DNA of 41,045 nt from Candidatus Omnitrophota bacterium (GTDB lineage Bacteria; Omnitrophota; Gorgyraeia; Duberdicusellales; 4484-171), in NCBI GenBank assembly GCA_024231025.1, contig JAAEQW010000197.1:1-41045 (forward strand), given 5' to 3'. The position numbers and the translations under genes are program-made. The notes under the pieces are model-generated. The model had not been told where the DNA came from. It saw nothing but the letters and a program-made list of their open reading frames with translations, and ran no database searches. Positions 18,125 through 26,863 of this stretch are shown one piece after another; positions within the stretch are counted from its first letter, which is position 1, and each line of letters begins with the position of its first letter.

Positions 18125-19024
18125 ATGAGTCTTTTAGTAGTTGGATCAGTAGCGTTGGACACGGTAAAAACCCCTTTCGGTAAACATAACGATATCTTAG
18201 GGGGGTCGGCGGTATATTTTGGAGTTTGCGCCGCGCACTTTACGAAAGTGAATTTAGTTGCTGTTGTTGGTCGTGATTTTCCAAAAAAACATACCAGTCT
18301 TTTGCGAAGTAAAGGCATTGACCTAAGAGGGTTGGAAGTTGCGCCGGGGAAAACTTTTCGCTGGGATGGCGAGTACGGATGGGATTTTAGTGATGCGAAA
18401 ACAAATTCAACCCATCTAAATGTTTTTGCTGATTTTCAGCCGAAAATACCTGATGAATACAAATCTTCAAAGTATTTGTTTTTAGCTAATATCGATCCGA
18501 CTTTGCAGGAGAATGTTCTCGACCAAGTTAAAGGTGCAAAGCTGGTTGCCTGTGATACTATGAATTTTTGGATCGAAACTAAGCGCAAGCAACTTCTGAA
18601 ACTTTTAAAAAAAATCGACCTTTTCTTTTTAAACGAATCGGAAGCTCGTCTTCTTAGCGGAGAAAAAAGTATTTTAAAAGCGGCGGCTGCAGTTCTTAAA
18701 ATGGGACCAAAACGAATCATTATAAAAAAAGGTGAGCACGGGTCGCTGATGTTTTCTAAGGGGAAGATTTTTTCTGTTCCTGCATCGCTGCTTGATAGTG
18801 TTGTTGATCCGACTGGCGCCGGTGATACATTTGCTGGGGGGGTAATGGGTTATTTAACAGAGTGTGGCTCTCTTAGTGAAAGTTCATTTCGAACAGCGAT
18901 CACTTATGGCGGCGTGATGGCAACCTTTGCGGTGGAAGATTTTAGCCTTAATCGATTAAAAAAAGTAACCAAAAGCGATATCGCAAAAAGACTCAAACGA
19001 TTTAAGAGTCTCACATGTTTTTAG
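18125..19024 (+). CDS. PfkB-family carbohydrate/nucleoside kinase
   Basis: LLVVGSVALDTVKTPFG...LGGSAVYFGVCAAHF...VDPTGAGDTFAGGVMGYL; RBS ggaggt. Confidence 0.92.
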   Translation: MSLLVVGSVALDTVKTPFGKHNDILGGSAVYFGVCAAHFTKVNLVAVVGRDFPKKHTSLLRSKGIDLRGLEVAPGKTFRWDGEYGWDFSDAKTNSTHLNVFADFQPKIPDEYKSSKYLFLANIDPTLQENVLDQVKGAKLVACDTMNFWIETKRKQLLKLLKKIDLFFLNESEARLLSGEKSILKAAAAVLKMGPKRIIIKKGEHGSLMFSKGKIFSVPASLLDSVVDPTGAGDTFAGGVMGYLTECGSLSESSFRTAITYGGVMATFAVEDFSLNRLKKVTKSDIAKRLKRFKSLTCF

Positions 19025-19032
19025 GATAACCC

Positions 19033-21783
19033 ATGAATTACAAAGATACTTTAAATTTACCAAAAACATCTTTTTCGATGAAGGCGAATTTGCGTCATTT
19101 AGAGTCCAATATCCTTTGTTATTGGGAAAATTTAGACATATATGGCAGAATACGCCAGGCGCGTAAGGGTAAGGAAAAGTTTATTTTACATGATGGTCCA
19201 CCGTATGCCAATGGACTCATTCATATCGGACATGCTTTAAATAAAATTCTTAAAGATATTATTGTGCGATTTGAATTTCTAAATGATTTTGATTGTCCGT
19301 TTGTTGTTGGTTGGGATTGTCATGGTCTTCCTGTTGAGCACCAACTTTTCAAAAAATTAGAGTTAACCAAGCACGATGTTGATGTTATTGACTTTCGAAA
19401 ACAGGCGAAAGAATTTGCACTGAAGTATGTAGAACTACAAAAAGAAGATTTTAAGCGTCTTGGTATATTCAGTGACTGGAATAATCCTTATCTAACATTA
19501 AATACCGATTACGAATATGGCGCAATGAAGCTTTTAGAATACCTCGTTGGTGAGGGGTTTGTTTATCGCGGCAGAAAACCGGTTAATTGGTGCCCTACTT
19601 GCGAAACCGCTCTTGCCGAAGCTGAAGTGGAATATGCAGATAAGCAATCTCATTCAATATTCTTTTTGTTTGAAGTTATAGACGACAAAGGAATAATTAA
19701 TTCCAAAGATGCAAATTTTTTGGTTTGGACAACAACCCCTTGGACCGTTGTTTCCAACGTGGCGGTTGCCGTTCATCCAAAATTGGAGTATTGCTTAGTT
19801 GCCTTTAATCAAAAAACAATTATTCTGGCAAAAGATTTAATTGCCGATCTTGCGAGTCGTTTTGGCGTAGAATTTAAAGTTTTGAAAACGTTCAAAGGTA
19901 TCGACCTTGAAGGGATAAAATTAGCGCATCCGTTTTTGGATCGCCAATCTCCGGTGCTTTTGGCAGATTTTGTTTCTAACGAGGACGGAAGTGGATGTGT
20001 GCACATTGCGCCGGGTCATGGTCAGGAGGATTTTTCCCTAACAAAAAAATACTCTTTAGAGGTGTTAATGCCGGTCGATGATCGAGGAATTTTTCAAGAA
20101 CCGGCTGATTTTGTGGGGCAAGATGTCAAACAGGCAAACGAAACAGTTATTGATAAATTAAACACAAATGGCCGCTTAATTAAGAATGAAAAAATCAATC
20201 ACTCCTATCCTCATTGTTGGCGTTGCAAGAATCCTATAATTTTTAGGGCTACATTTCAATGGTTTCTTAATGTTGACCATAATAATTTGCGTGGCGAATC
20301 CTTAAAGGAAATTGAAAAAGTTAAATGGATTCCGCCATCTGGATTTGATCGTATGAAAGGCATGCTTTTAACTCGTCCCGATTGGTGCCTTTCACGCCAA
20401 AGGTTGTGGGGGATACCAATTCCGTCGATTAAGTGCGATTCATGCGATGAAGTTATTCTAGATGCAAAAATCATTTCTAATGTTGCAGAAGCCTTCAAAA
20501 AAGGCGGATCGGATTCTTGGTTTAGTTGTGATGTCGGAGAATTTCTTCCAAGTGATTTTACTTGTTTTAAATGCGGTGGGAGTAATTTTTCGAAGGGGTT
20601 TGATATTTTAGATGTTTGGTTTGAGTCGGGTGCCAGCTTTCTTTCGGTTGTTAAGAATAATCCCGATTTAAATTATCCCGCTGACCTTTATCTTGAAGGG
20701 AGCGATCAGCATCGTGGGTGGTTTCAGGTGTCACTAATTCCCTCAGTCGCAAAAGAAAAAATCGCGCCTTTTAAAACAATTTTAACCCACGGTTTTGTTG
20801 TTGACAAAGATGGCAAAAAAATGTCTAAGTCGCTTGGTAATGTGATATCTCCTCAGGAAATTATTAAGGATTACGGCGCCGAGATTTTACGCTTGTGGGT
20901 GGCATATAGCGACTATAGCGAAGATGTAAAAATCTCTGATGATATTGTAAAGCAGCTTGTTGATATGTATCGTAAGATTCGCAACACAATTCGTTTTATT
21001 TTAGGAAGTATTTACGATTTTGATCCTGATCAAAATTCTCCTCAATATGATTCTCTCCTAGAAGTTGATAAATACATGCTTTCAGCGACGATGCTATTTG
21101 CCGACGATGTAATAGCTTCATACAATGATTTTAGTTTTTACAAGGTGTGCCAGAAGATTTTTAACTTTTGTAATCAAACCCTGAGTTCTTTTTATCTTGA
21201 CATCTTAAAAGATAGGTTATATACTTTTTCTCCGAATTCGCACGAGCGCCGCTGCGCGCAATTTGTTCTTTGGCACATTATCAAATTACTCTTAAAGATA
21301 ATCGCTCCGATACTTTCATTCACTGCCGAAGAGGCTTATTTTGCTTGTAAAAGCATAAAAAATAAAGAGGATTCAATTTTTATAAGCACCTTCAAAGAAG
21401 ATATTAATCGTGATTGGATCGATGAAAAACTAATGACCCGCTGGCAAAAGATACTCGCATTACGTGAGGCTGTCTATAAAGAGATCGAAAAAGCCAGAGA
21501 GGTTGCTACCGTTAGGAGTTCGCTTGAAGCCGGAATTGTTATTTTGTGCGCGAAAGAGGATTATATTTTGTTTGATGGGTGTCGCGATATGCTTAAGGAA
21601 CTATTTATTGTTTCTGATGTTGCAGTAAAAGAAGGTGACTATCAGATTATCGTTAATAAAGTTTCTGGCGAGAAATGCCCTCGTTGTTGGAATTGGTGCC
21701 AGGATATCGGTAAAAGTAGCGAATTCCCCGATGTCTGTTTACGTTGCGCTGAGGTGTTAAAGGATATTAAGAATACAGCATAA
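19033..21783 (+). CDS. ileS: Isoleucyl-tRNA synthetase
   Basis: HDGPPYANGLIHIGHALNK...WDCHGLPVEHQ...DKDGKKMSKSLGNVISPQE; C-terminal CPRCWNW...CLRCAEVL zinc site. Confidence 0.97.
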   Translation: MNYKDTLNLPKTSFSMKANLRHLESNILCYWENLDIYGRIRQARKGKEKFILHDGPPYANGLIHIGHALNKILKDIIVRFEFLNDFDCPFVVGWDCHGLPVEHQLFKKLELTKHDVDVIDFRKQAKEFALKYVELQKEDFKRLGIFSDWNNPYLTLNTDYEYGAMKLLEYLVGEGFVYRGRKPVNWCPTCETALAEAEVEYADKQSHSIFFLFEVIDDKGIINSKDANFLVWTTTPWTVVSNVAVAVHPKLEYCLVAFNQKTIILAKDLIADLASRFGVEFKVLKTFKGIDLEGIKLAHPFLDRQSPVLLADFVSNEDGSGCVHIAPGHGQEDFSLTKKYSLEVLMPVDDRGIFQEPADFVGQDVKQANETVIDKLNTNGRLIKNEKINHSYPHCWRCKNPIIFRATFQWFLNVDHNNLRGESLKEIEKVKWIPPSGFDRMKGMLLTRPDWCLSRQRLWGIPIPSIKCDSCDEVILDAKIISNVAEAFKKGGSDSWFSCDVGEFLPSDFTCFKCGGSNFSKGFDILDVWFESGASFLSVVKNNPDLNYPADLYLEGSDQHRGWFQVSLIPSVAKEKIAPFKTILTHGFVVDKDGKKMSKSLGNVISPQEIIKDYGAEILRLWVAYSDYSEDVKISDDIVKQLVDMYRKIRNTIRFILGSIYDFDPDQNSPQYDSLLEVDKYMLSATMLFADDVIASYNDFSFYKVCQKIFNFCNQTLSSFYLDILKDRLYTFSPNSHERRCAQFVLWHIIKLLLKIIAPILSFTAEEAYFACKSIKNKEDSIFISTFKEDINRDWIDEKLMTRWQKILALREAVYKEIEKAREVATVRSSLEAGIVILCAKEDYILFDGCRDMLKELFIVSDVAVKEGDYQIIVNKVSGEKCPRCWNWCQDIGKSSEFPDVCLRCAEVLKDIKNTA

Positions 21784-21819
21784 CTTTCAAAAGTTGTAAC
21801 GGATATACTAGGAGGAATA

Positions 21820-22392
21820 ATGAAGAAAAAAGTAGTAAAACCTAAGAAGAAAATTGTTAAAGCAAAAAAATCAGTAAAGAAAAAGGTCGTTAAACCACTT
21901 AAGAAAAAAACTGTTAAATCTCCTAAAAAGAAGGTTGCCACACCGGCTAAGAAAAAAATAGTTAAAAAGGTTGCCGCAAAACCCAAAGCAAAAGTCAGCA
22001 AAAACCTTTTTGATAGAAAAGAGTTAAAATATTTTAAAGGAAAGCTTTCAGAGCTCAGAACCGATATTATGTCGCAAATTCGTGAGATTTCCGAAGAGAG
22101 GCTTATGAAGTCGCAAAAAGAGCTTTCCGGTGATATATCTGGATACTCACTGCACTTGGCTGATTTGGCTTCTGACAACTATGAGCGTGAGTTTAATTTT
22201 AGTCTTGTATCGGGCGAGCGCGAAATTCTTCTAGAGATCGAAGCGGCCCTTAAGCGTGTATCTGATGGCAAAGAATATGGAACATGCGAGATGTGCAAAA
22301 AGCCGATTGGCAAGACCCGCTTAAAGGTTATCCCATATTCTAATTATTGCCGAAAGTGCAAAGAACAGGTAGAGAAGAATAGTCGAACATAG
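21820..22392 (+). CDS. DksA/TraR-type zinc-finger protein with Lys/Pro/Val-rich histone H1-like N-terminus
   Basis: N-terminal KKKVVKPKKKIVKAKK... repeats; C-terminal YGTCEMCKKPIGKTRLKVIPYSNYCRKCKE. Confidence 0.9.
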   Translation: MKKKVVKPKKKIVKAKKSVKKKVVKPLKKKTVKSPKKKVATPAKKKIVKKVAAKPKAKVSKNLFDRKELKYFKGKLSELRTDIMSQIREISEERLMKSQKELSGDISGYSLHLADLASDNYEREFNFSLVSGEREILLEIEAALKRVSDGKEYGTCEMCKKPIGKTRLKVIPYSNYCRKCKEQVEKNSRT

Positions 22393-22856
22393 TGAAAAGA
22401 ACAATTCTTTTTGTTTCTGTTGCTGTATTTACCGTTGATTTTTTTGTTAAAAATTATTTTCGTCTCAATCACGCCTTTAAATCAATTCCTGTAATCAAAG
22501 ATATATTTCATCTTACTGTGGTGTTTAATCGAGGGGCCGCTTTTGGCATTTTGCAGGGAAAAACACTTTTCTTAATTATTTTTAGTCTTATTCTTATAAT
22601 TCTGTTTGGTTTTTTCATCTGGAAAGAAAATGAAAAGCGAACAATTTTTCTTGTGTCGTATGGTTTAATTTTCGGCGGTGCTTTATCTAACCTTTATGAG
22701 CGAATTTTTTTAGGGTTTGTTGTGGATTATATTGATTTAAGGGTATGGCCGGTGTTCAATATTTCTGATTCCTGTATAACGATAGGGATCGGCCTTATTT
22801 TCTTTAAAACACTTTTTGGGTCTCGTAAAAATGAAAAAAACCATAATTGTTCCTGA
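22392..22856 (+). CDS. lspA: Lipoprotein signal peptidase (GTG start overlapping upstream stop)
   Basis: TVVFNRGAAFGILQG...GGALSNLYERIFLGFVVDYIDLRVWPVFNISDSCITIG. Confidence 0.93.
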   Translation: MKRTILFVSVAVFTVDFFVKNYFRLNHAFKSIPVIKDIFHLTVVFNRGAAFGILQGKTLFLIIFSLILIILFGFFIWKENEKRTIFLVSYGLIFGGALSNLYERIFLGFVVDYIDLRVWPVFNISDSCITIGIGLIFFKTLFGSRKNEKNHNCS

Positions 22857-23727
22857 AGCCTTTACGGGCATGCGATTAGATAAGTTTTTAGATGAGCAAA
22901 TTCAATCTCTTTCCCGAGCGAAGATTACCAATCTAATAAAACAAAAGTTGGTACTTGTAAATGCTAACCCTTCTAAGCCTAGCTTTCAACTAAAAGGAAG
23001 GCAAGAAGTTAGTATAGTTATTCACAAACAAAAAGATGAGTTGAAACCTTACGATTTTAAGGTTAATATTGTTTATGAGGATGATTTACTGATTGTTGTT
23101 GATAAACCGTATGGGTTAACGGTACATCCGCCTCATTTTGGCGTAAATGACACCTTAGTTAATGCGCTAATTTATTTGAAAAAAAAGTTGTCAGCAATAT
23201 CTCCTTTGCGGCCGGGAATAGTGCATCGGCTTGATAAGGAAACCAGCGGCCTTATGGTGATCGCAAAAACCGATAGTTGTCATGCGGCTTTGTCGGCGCA
23301 ATTTAAAGATCGCAAAGTTGATAAAGTTTATCGTGGAATTTGCTGGGGGCAGTTTAAGGAAGATTTTTTAACGGTTGATTTGCCGATTGCTAGAGATGCT
23401 AAAAATCGCCTTAAAATGAGGGTAAGCTTTAAGGATTCTAAGTGCGCACACACTGATGTTTCGGTTATGCGTCGTTTTAATGATGCGACTCTTCTTGGGA
23501 TTAAGCTGCATACCGGACGCATGCATCAGATTCGCGTGCATCTAAAATTTTTGGGTTATCCAATAGTTGGCGACACTAAATACGGCAAAAAAAAAGATAA
23601 ATACAAAAAATTATTGCTTCATTCGTTTATGCTCAAGTTTATTCACCCTGGTAGTGGCAGGCAATTAGCCTTTACTTCTAATTTACCGGATAGATTTGAG
23701 AGCTTCATTAAGGAGAGAGATGTATAA
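22831..23727 (+). CDS. rluD: RluD-type rRNA pseudouridine synthase
   Basis: S4 domain then RPGIVHRLDKETSGLMVIAKT...LHTGRMHQIRVHLKFLGYPIVGDTKYG. Confidence 0.92.
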   Translation: MKKTIIVPEAFTGMRLDKFLDEQIQSLSRAKITNLIKQKLVLVNANPSKPSFQLKGRQEVSIVIHKQKDELKPYDFKVNIVYEDDLLIVVDKPYGLTVHPPHFGVNDTLVNALIYLKKKLSAISPLRPGIVHRLDKETSGLMVIAKTDSCHAALSAQFKDRKVDKVYRGICWGQFKEDFLTVDLPIARDAKNRLKMRVSFKDSKCAHTDVSVMRRFNDATLLGIKLHTGRMHQIRVHLKFLGYPIVGDTKYGKKKDKYKKLLLHSFMLKFIHPGSGRQLAFTSNLPDRFESFIKERDV

Positions 23728-25027
23728 AATAAAACCACTGGAAAACTTAAAGAAGGAAATCAGCATACCGCCGGATAAGTCTATTTCCCATCGTGCGGCT
23801 ATGGTGTCTTCATTAGCGCGTGGTAAAACTGTGGTTGCTCCATTTTTAATGAGTGACGACACCCTTGCTACTCTTGATTGCCTTAAAAAATTAGGAATTA
23901 AATTCAAATTAGCAAAAGATGCTACACTTACGATTTGCGCCGCAGGCATGCATTTTCCACGTAAGCAAAAGGTTCAACTTTACGCAAAGGAATCGGGAAC
24001 CACGATTCGTATTTTGAGTGGATTGCTTTGTGCGCAAAAATTTACTTCTGTTTTTAAGGCTGCGCCTTTGTTGCGAGCGCGGCCAATGCTGAGAATCATA
24101 ACCCCACTAAGAGAAATGCAAGCTTGCATAAAAGGTGTCAAGAGAGCGGAAAACGAATACCCTCCGTTAACGATAAGTAAAACTAAAAAACTACGTAGCG
24201 GAAAATTTAAATTGAAGATTGCCAGTGCTCAAATTAAATCAGCAATAATGTTAGCGGCACTGTACGCTGATAAGCCAACTATTATACGTGAGCCTTATCA
24301 GTCGCGAGACCATACCCATCGAATGCTCTCATTATTTAGAGCCGATGTCGCCAAGCGTGATCGAGAAACGATTGTGAATCCCACAAAGAAGCTTATTTCA
24401 CCTAGAAAAATATTTATTCCAGGAGATTTTTCTTCCGCGGCATTTTTCATTGTATTGGGATTAATTATGAAAAAAAGTGAACTTTTAATCAAAAATGTTA
24501 ACGTTAATCATACTCGTTGCGGATTGCTGAATGTTTTAGAACGAATGGGAGCCAATATTAAGATTATGAATAAAACAAATGACTATGAGCCTTATGCCGA
24601 CATCTTAGTAAAAAGTTCAACCCTTCGTGCGACAACCGTTTCGGAAAATGAAATACCGTTGATGATTGATGAGATTCCTATACTTTGCGTTGCTGCTTCT
24701 TTTGCTAAGGGGCGAACATGTATTTTTGGAGTCAAAGAGCTGAAAGTAAAGGAAACTGATCGAATTAAATCAATGGTTTCGAATTTGAAACGCGCTGGTG
24801 TTGATATATGGGGAGGCGCTTGCGGTTTAGGCAATCAAGGTATTGTGATTGGTGGCTTAGGAGCGCTTAAGAAAGCTAAGTTCAATAGCTTTTCTGACCA
24901 TCGTACTGCAATGAGCTTAATTATTTTTGCAATGGCCAGTGGCCGGGAATATGCACTCGATAATGTTAAATGCATCAACAAATCCTTTCCAGAATTTCTA
25001 GACGTTATAAAGTCACTTTATAGTTGA
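23720..25027 (+). CDS. aroA: 3-phosphoshikimate 1-carboxyvinyltransferase (EPSP synthase)
   Basis: IPPDKSISHRAAMVSSLA...ESGTTIRILSGLL...IPGDFSSAAFF...VKETDRIKSM...SDHRTAMSL. Confidence 0.95.
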   Translation: MYKIKPLENLKKEISIPPDKSISHRAAMVSSLARGKTVVAPFLMSDDTLATLDCLKKLGIKFKLAKDATLTICAAGMHFPRKQKVQLYAKESGTTIRILSGLLCAQKFTSVFKAAPLLRARPMLRIITPLREMQACIKGVKRAENEYPPLTISKTKKLRSGKFKLKIASAQIKSAIMLAALYADKPTIIREPYQSRDHTHRMLSLFRADVAKRDRETIVNPTKKLISPRKIFIPGDFSSAAFFIVLGLIMKKSELLIKNVNVNHTRCGLLNVLERMGANIKIMNKTNDYEPYADILVKSSTLRATTVSENEIPLMIDEIPILCVAASFAKGRTCIFGVKELKVKETDRIKSMVSNLKRAGVDIWGGACGLGNQGIVIGGLGALKKAKFNSFSDHRTAMSLIIFAMASGREYALDNVKCINKSFPEFLDVIKSLYS

Positions 25028-25060
25028 GCTAAATCGCTCTTGCCCTAAACTCATAAAATC

Positions 25061-25089
25061 TTGTAAAAACCACTACTGTATAATATAAT
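25061..25089 (+). promoter_or_regulatory. Sigma70-like promoter of response regulator gene
   Basis: TTGTAA-17 bp-TATAAT; ATG 7 nt after the -10. Confidence 0.5.
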
Positions 25090-25095
25090 AAAAAG

Positions 25096-26649
25096 ATGGA
25101 AAAGAAGGCAAAATTACTAATAGTTGAAGACGAAAGTGACTTTCGTAAAACCTTAGTTAAGGTGCTTAATAAAGTGGGCTATGACACCTTCGGCGTGTCC
25201 GATGGGCGTCAAGCAATTGATGCGGCGGCGAAAGATGATTTTGATTTAATTATTACCGATGTCAGGCTTCCGGGGCAGCTAGATGGAATTGAGGCTATTA
25301 AAAAAATTAAAGAAATAAAGCCTGATGTTCGCACCGCGTTTATCGTTATGACCGCTTATTCCGGAGATGACGCGCCAATTCGGGCAATAAAAGTTGGAGT
25401 TGGTGATTATATTTTTAAGCCGTTTGAAGTGGAACATTTCCTGCATAGTGTTGATAGGAGCTTGGCGGTTAGTCGTCTCGAAATGGAAAAAGATATCTAT
25501 TTGGCGCAAATCGAAAGGATGAAGGTCGAACTGGAAAAACATAGTCATGAACTGGCGGAGAGAGTAAAAGAAAAAACCAGCGCTCTTGAGCTTATGTTTG
25601 CCATTGGAAAAGAAATTAGCTCATCATTGAAATTAAATGAAGTTCTTTCAACTATTGTTGATCGCACCGCAGAAACAATTGGAGCGGATATTTGTTCAAT
25701 ACTTCTTACTGATGAGATTAAAGAAGAGCTTTATGTTGCGGCAGCCAAAGGCTTACCGAAGGATATTATTCCGACGATGCGAATGAAATTCGGTGATAAT
25801 ATTTCAGGATGGGTATTAAAGCATCGTGAACCTATCTTGGTGGATGATATCGAAAATTTTGCGCGCTTTAAGGAAAGTATTCATCGCAAATACTATACAG
25901 GGTCTTTTATTAGTGTTCCCTTGATTTTTAAAGAAAAAGTTATTGGAATAATTAATGTTAGCAATAAACGCAATAAAGAAAAATTTAACAGTGATGATTT
26001 TGCTTTTATAAAAAGTATTGCTGACCACGCCTCAGTAGCGATTGCTAATGCCCGTTTTTACAATGATTTAAAAGGAGTATATCTTCAGATAGTAACTGCG
26101 TTAAACTCGGTTATTGAAATTAAGGATCACTACACCAAAGGACATTCGGAAAGAGTAACTAAATATGCCAGCATGATTGCCGGCGCCATAGGCATGTCAG
26201 ATTCCAGGATGGAAGTTTTAGAAACTGCGTGTCAACTGCATGATCTGGGTAAGATTGGTGTACATGATTACGTTCTTACAAAAACAGAGAAATTAACTGA
26301 TGATGAGTGGTGTGAAATGAAGCTTCACGCTGAAAAGGGAGCTGAAATATTAAAACCACTTACATTTTTAAGTAGTGCGATTGCAATGGTTGAGCAACAC
26401 CATGAACGCTATGACGGGGGAGGGTACCCTAATCAGGTTAAAGGCGAAGATATAATTTTTGAGGCACGAATAATGGCTATTGCTGACAGTTTTGATGCGA
26501 TGACTACTGATCGGCCGTATTCTAAGGCTTTCACTCTTTCCCAGGCTACTGAAGAGCTCCAGAAATGTAAAAATGCCCAATTTGACCCGAAGATTGTTGA
26601 TGTTTTCATTCAAATCCTAAAAGAAAATCCTGACTTGCTAACCAAATAG
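25096..26649 (+). CDS. Response regulator: REC - coiled coil - GAF - HD-GYP phosphodiesterase
   Basis: LLIVEDESDFRKTL...IITDVRLPG; GAF; HSERVTKYA...LHDLGKIGV...HHERYDGGGYP. Confidence 0.95.
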   Translation: MEKKAKLLIVEDESDFRKTLVKVLNKVGYDTFGVSDGRQAIDAAAKDDFDLIITDVRLPGQLDGIEAIKKIKEIKPDVRTAFIVMTAYSGDDAPIRAIKVGVGDYIFKPFEVEHFLHSVDRSLAVSRLEMEKDIYLAQIERMKVELEKHSHELAERVKEKTSALELMFAIGKEISSSLKLNEVLSTIVDRTAETIGADICSILLTDEIKEELYVAAAKGLPKDIIPTMRMKFGDNISGWVLKHREPILVDDIENFARFKESIHRKYYTGSFISVPLIFKEKVIGIINVSNKRNKEKFNSDDFAFIKSIADHASVAIANARFYNDLKGVYLQIVTALNSVIEIKDHYTKGHSERVTKYASMIAGAIGMSDSRMEVLETACQLHDLGKIGVHDYVLTKTEKLTDDEWCEMKLHAEKGAEILKPLTFLSSAIAMVEQHHERYDGGGYPNQVKGEDIIFEARIMAIADSFDAMTTDRPYSKAFTLSQATEELQKCKNAQFDPKIVDVFIQILKENPDLLTK

Positions 26650-26723
26650 ATATTTAATACGCAATAGTCGAAAGTTAAATTTGTATTTTAAACAAGATAT
26701 GCCGATATGACCGTAGAATGTAA

Positions 26724-26837
26724 AACGAAAAACGCAGAACTAAAACGTAAAATTTAAAATTAAATACACTCTATATTTCGGAAAAAAATTTTTAATTTTG
26801 AATTATGGTTTTTCGCTCTTAGTTTTTCGTTTTTAGC
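26724..26837. repeat. Degenerate heptad-periodic inverted element, A-rich family copy A
   Basis: AACGAAA|AACGCAG|AACTAAA|ACGTAAA|ATTTAAA|ATTAAAT ... TTTTTAA|TTTTGAA|TTATGGT|TTTTCGC|TCTTAGT|TTTTCGT|TTTTAGC. Confidence 0.88.
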
Positions 26838-26863
26838 TAATCAAATAGGACGATTAAACGATT

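Noticed and set aside
21642-22178. 178-aa antisense ORF over the dksA-like gene
   Set aside because: Phe/Leu-rich sequence is the mirror of the Lys-rich repeats on the + strand
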